A stretch of DNA of 64,000 nucleotides. Origin: CTSOIL-112 sp964293815. GTDB taxonomy: Bacteria > Pseudomonadota > Gammaproteobacteria > Burkholderiales > Burkholderiaceae. Positions within the stretch are counted from its first letter, which is position 1, and each line of letters begins with the position of its first letter. The stretch spans positions 1 through 64,000 of the forward strand of contig CAXYYC010000007.1 in NCBI GenBank assembly GCA_964293815.1, written 5' to 3'. Shown here one piece after another: positions 61,784 through 64,000 of this stretch. A program made the translations under genes and the position numbers. The notes beneath the pieces were generated by a model. It was not told where the DNA came from. It was given only the letters and a program-made list of their open reading frames with translations, and ran no database searches.

Positions 61784-62767
61784 ATGCACACGATGAATAA
61801 TAGCGCTTTGCGAGCACAACTGGAAACCGGCTTAACGCTGAATTTGAATGGTGAATACGCACTGATTCGCATCAGCGGCGCGGATGCAAAGGCATTTCTG
61901 CACACGCAATTCACGCAAGACATCGCACATTTGGCTGACAATGAGGTACGGCTAGGCGGCTATTGTTCGGCCAAAGGTCGGCTGTATGCAATTTTTTACG
62001 CCTACTCCGAGGGTGAAACGGTGTTTTTGCTGATGCACCATTCGGTCGCTGAAACGGTGGTGAAACGCCTGCGGATGTTCATTTTGCGCATGAAGGCAGT
62101 GCTGGAAGATATCAGCGATCAATACCACATCAGCGGATTTGTCGGACAAAATGCCTTGGCCAACGGTATGAAGCAAACAGCGGATGGCGTCATCCGATTG
62201 GGCATTTTGCCCAGCGTACTCGATGAGCCAAGCGCCCACAGCCTGCCGCGAGAAATTCGCATCACTGCTCAATCAAGCCAAACAGCGACCGACGCGAGTG
62301 AATTGACTCTATGGCACTGGCTGGATATTCACGCCGGTATGGCGCATGTGACGGCCGATATCTCCGAGGCATTTGTGCCGCAGATGATGAATTTGGATCG
62401 CATCGGCGGCGTGAACTTCAAAAAAGGCTGTTATCCGGGGCAGGAAATCGTCGCACGCAGTCACTATCTGGGCAAACTCAAACGCCGCATGCAGTCCGCC
62501 CGCATTGTGTTCAACGATGCCGAATCCTGCGCCGCAAGCTTGGCACAATTGCGCATCGGTATGGACGTGTACAGCAGCGCAGACCCCGCGCAGCCTGCCG
62601 GACAATTGCTCGCCTACGCGCGCAGCCCGCTGAACGACACACAGATCGACGTGCTGTACGAGGTCAGCCTGCCGCTGCTGGAGAACGACGCGCAGCTCTC
62701 ATTCACGGAGCCGAGCGCTCAATGGCAACATCGTGCGTTACCGTATTCGTTGAACGACGCAAAATAA
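61784..62767 (+). CDS. ygfZ: Folate-binding protein YgfZ
   Basis: YgfZ supports iron-sulfur cluster assembly or repair with tetrahydrofolate. The 327-residue protein has a GcvT-like fold and the signature KGCYPGQEIVARSHYLGKLKRR with its conserved cysteine. The N terminus reads YALIRISGADAKAFLHTQFTQD. ATG at 61784 is chosen, with GTGGA upstream; a GTG at 61772 is also in frame. It is convergent with the AraC-type gene, 12 bases apart. Confidence 0.95.
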   Translation: MHTMNNSALRAQLETGLTLNLNGEYALIRISGADAKAFLHTQFTQDIAHLADNEVRLGGYCSAKGRLYAIFYAYSEGETVFLLMHHSVAETVVKRLRMFILRMKAVLEDISDQYHISGFVGQNALANGMKQTADGVIRLGILPSVLDEPSAHSLPREIRITAQSSQTATDASELTLWHWLDIHAGMAHVTADISEAFVPQMMNLDRIGGVNFKKGCYPGQEIVARSHYLGKLKRRMQSARIVFNDAESCAASLAQLRIGMDVYSSADPAQPAGQLLAYARSPLNDTQIDVLYEVSLPLLENDAQLSFTEPSAQWQHRALPYSLNDAK

Positions 62768-62779
62768 GCATCGCTGCGA

Positions 62780-63682
62780 TCAACGGCGATATTGCCCGGG
62801 GGTCACGCCGTATTTTTGTTTAAACGCTTTGCCAAAGTGGGTTTCCGATTGAAAACCCACAGCCAAAGCAATGTGCAATATCGAGTACGAACTTTGACGC
62901 AACATCTGCGCCGCCCGTTGAAGGCGAACGTGTTGCACAAAATGATGCGGGCTCATCCCCACGTGTTGCTTGAATAAGCGCATCAACTGCGCGCGCGACA
63001 CACAAGCCAACTCGGCCAAATTCTCGACCGTCCAATTCTCCTGAGGCAAGTCCAATACCGCATGAATCAGCGGGTATAGGCGACGATCACGGGAAGCCAA
63101 CAACACGCCACGGCTCAACACCTCATGCTCAGCCAAAACCATATGCCGACGAATAATCAACGTGAGCAAGGCAATGGACAATGAATTAATGATGCTGTTC
63201 GCCCCTCGCTCCTGCGCCTGCGCCTCGTACTGAAGCAGCTCAATCAAACCACCGAGCGAGGGGTGATCGAAATTTAAAAACACATATTCAGGCAAGGCTT
63301 TCATCAAATCCGACGTTTCCGAATACGAAAAATGCCCGCAAAACAGCTCGGTACGCGCGCCCTCCGTCCCCATTTTTTTGACCGTAAACGAGCCGAACGA
63401 GGTTTCCTCCGGCGCGGACAACTCATCCACCACAAAGGTCGGGCTGCTGCACAACTGATGCGCACGCGCGCGCGGCAAGAAAAATAAATCCCCCTCATGC
63501 AGCAGCTTGGGCGCTGTTTGATCGAGTTGTAAATACGCCTGCCCTTTCACCACGATGTGCAACTGCGCATGACCCTGCTGTTGATCAGCGTCTTTGATCT
63601 TCCAATCCCCCTGAAAAACGCAACGCGTATCCACCGCGCCACTGAGCTGCGCCAACTCCACCAAGCGATCCAAAACATCCAT
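62780..63682 (-). CDS. AraC-family regulator with cupin domain
   Basis: This 300-residue regulator has an N-terminal cupin domain (LVELAQLSGAVDTRC, then LHIVVKGQAYLQLD and LLHEGDLFFLPR) and a C-terminal pair of helix-turn-helix motifs (VENLAELACVSRAQLMRLFKQHVGMSPHHFVQHVRLQRA, then HIALAVGFQSETHFGKAFKQKYGVTPGQYRR). The ligand is unknown. The ATG at 63682 matches the family start; ATG at 63691 and TTG at 63700 are alternatives beside a GGAGG. It is divergent from the AhpD-like gene, which it may control. Confidence 0.93.
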   Translation of the reverse strand: MDVLDRLVELAQLSGAVDTRCVFQGDWKIKDADQQQGHAQLHIVVKGQAYLQLDQTAPKLLHEGDLFFLPRARAHQLCSSPTFVVDELSAPEETSFGSFTVKKMGTEGARTELFCGHFSYSETSDLMKALPEYVFLNFDHPSLGGLIELLQYEAQAQERGANSIINSLSIALLTLIIRRHMVLAEHEVLSRGVLLASRDRRLYPLIHAVLDLPQENWTVENLAELACVSRAQLMRLFKQHVGMSPHHFVQHVRLQRAAQMLRQSSYSILHIALAVGFQSETHFGKAFKQKYGVTPGQYRR

Positions 63683-63780
63683 TTGAGCCATTTCCTCCAA
63701 TTTTTGAGACGATTAGACCATAAACACCTCGTTTAAACCGCAATAATACAGTCACTTCATTAACTTCACAAGGAACAGAA

Positions 63781-64000
63781 ATGTTTAAGGATTGGAAAGC
63801 ACATGTCACGCATGTCAAAAAATCGTTTGGCGCTTTGGGCAAAAAGCATCCGAAAATGATGGCAGCCTATGCTTCATTGAACGATGCCGCCGCCGCAGAA
63901 GCATTAGACGGCAAAACGCGCGAGTTGATCGCTTTAGCCGTTGCCGTCACAACCCGCTGCGAAAGCTGCATCGGGGTTCATGCGGAAGCGGCCATCAAAG
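63781..64000 (+). CDS. Carboxymuconolactone decarboxylase/AhpD-like protein, partial
   Basis: The first 73 residues are present before the window ends. They contain the redox motif CESC (C60, C63) followed by IGVH (H67), the AhpD-type active site, preceded by the family helix LDGKTRELIALAVAVT. It probably acts as an alkylhydroperoxidase-type oxidoreductase. AAGGAACAGAA precedes the ATG. Confidence 0.88.
   Translation, partial: MFKDWKAHVTHVKKSFGALGKKHPKMMAAYASLNDAAAAEALDGKTRELIALAVAVTTRCESCIGVHAEAAIK

Noticed and set aside
1..64000. tRNA, rRNA, CRISPR arrays and complete insertion sequences
   Set aside because: None seen by eye; no cloverleaf-like TTCGANTCC context, no regular repeat-spacer array and no transposase motif. 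A covariance search could still find a small RNA.

Overview
The window reads as an intact chromosomal segment of a proteobacterium, most likely a betaproteobacterium of the Neisseriales type. Three things support this: the TCA gene order sdhE-gltA-sucA-sucB-lpdA, an EF-P with Arg32 next to its rhamnosyltransferase gene earP, and carA and carB separated by several kilobases, as is known in Neisseria. NrdA, PurB and CarA are of the E. coli type, so a gammaproteobacterium is not excluded. There are no rRNA or tRNA genes, no CRISPR array, no complete insertion sequence and no phage module.

Layout: (1) 1-8.8 kb is molybdenum cofactor synthesis. moaC runs leftward into a NarX/NarL-type nitrate sensor pair and a truncated CopD-like gene. 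moaD-moaE-mobA-moeA-mogA runs rightward, with moeB and moaA beside it. (2) 8.8-14.3 kb holds udk and the class Ia ribonucleotide reductase genes nrdA-nrdB with a 2Fe-2S ferredoxin; the 5' region of nrdA carries a cobalamin riboswitch. (3) 14.4-17.2 kb is a three-gene proton-translocating transhydrogenase. (4) 17.4-23.6 kb holds a methyltransferase, cytochrome b561, purB, a thioesterase, thyA, a small membrane protein and a persulfide dioxygenase. (5) 23.7-30.8 kb is carA-leuE-pdxJ-(rhuM-fic pseudogene)-carB, with a candidate pyrimidine attenuator and leader peptide ahead of carA. (6) 31-40 kb holds transaldolase followed by a small repeat element, a DUF4405 protein, a MacA-MacB-outer membrane factor efflux system, dodecin and a sugar-type MFS transporter with a LacI-type operator upstream. 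(7) 40.2-51.7 kb is the TCA block: lpdA, rnk, an M24 protein, a secreted protein, sucB, sucA, gltA, sdhE and a second citrate synthase of the mitochondrial type. (8) 51.9-64 kb holds efp-earP, hslO, ftsB, an acyl-CoA-binding protein, rimO, an EamA transporter, gdhA, a DUF924 protein, rarA, ygfZ, and an AraC regulator divergent from an AhpD-like gene cut by the window end.

How the genes work together: the left end links Moco synthesis to nitrate sensing. The middle holds nucleotide supply (nrdAB, thyA, purB, udk, carAB), with two candidate RNA-level controls: B12 for nrdAB and UTP-sensitive attenuation for carAB. The right half is central carbon metabolism (2-oxoglutarate dehydrogenase, two citrate synthases, glutamate dehydrogenase, transhydrogenase). 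The most notable items are the nrdA riboswitch, the carA leader, the mitochondrial-type citrate synthase, the decayed RhuM-Fic gene, and the duplicated terminator flanking a dRS3-like element behind tal.
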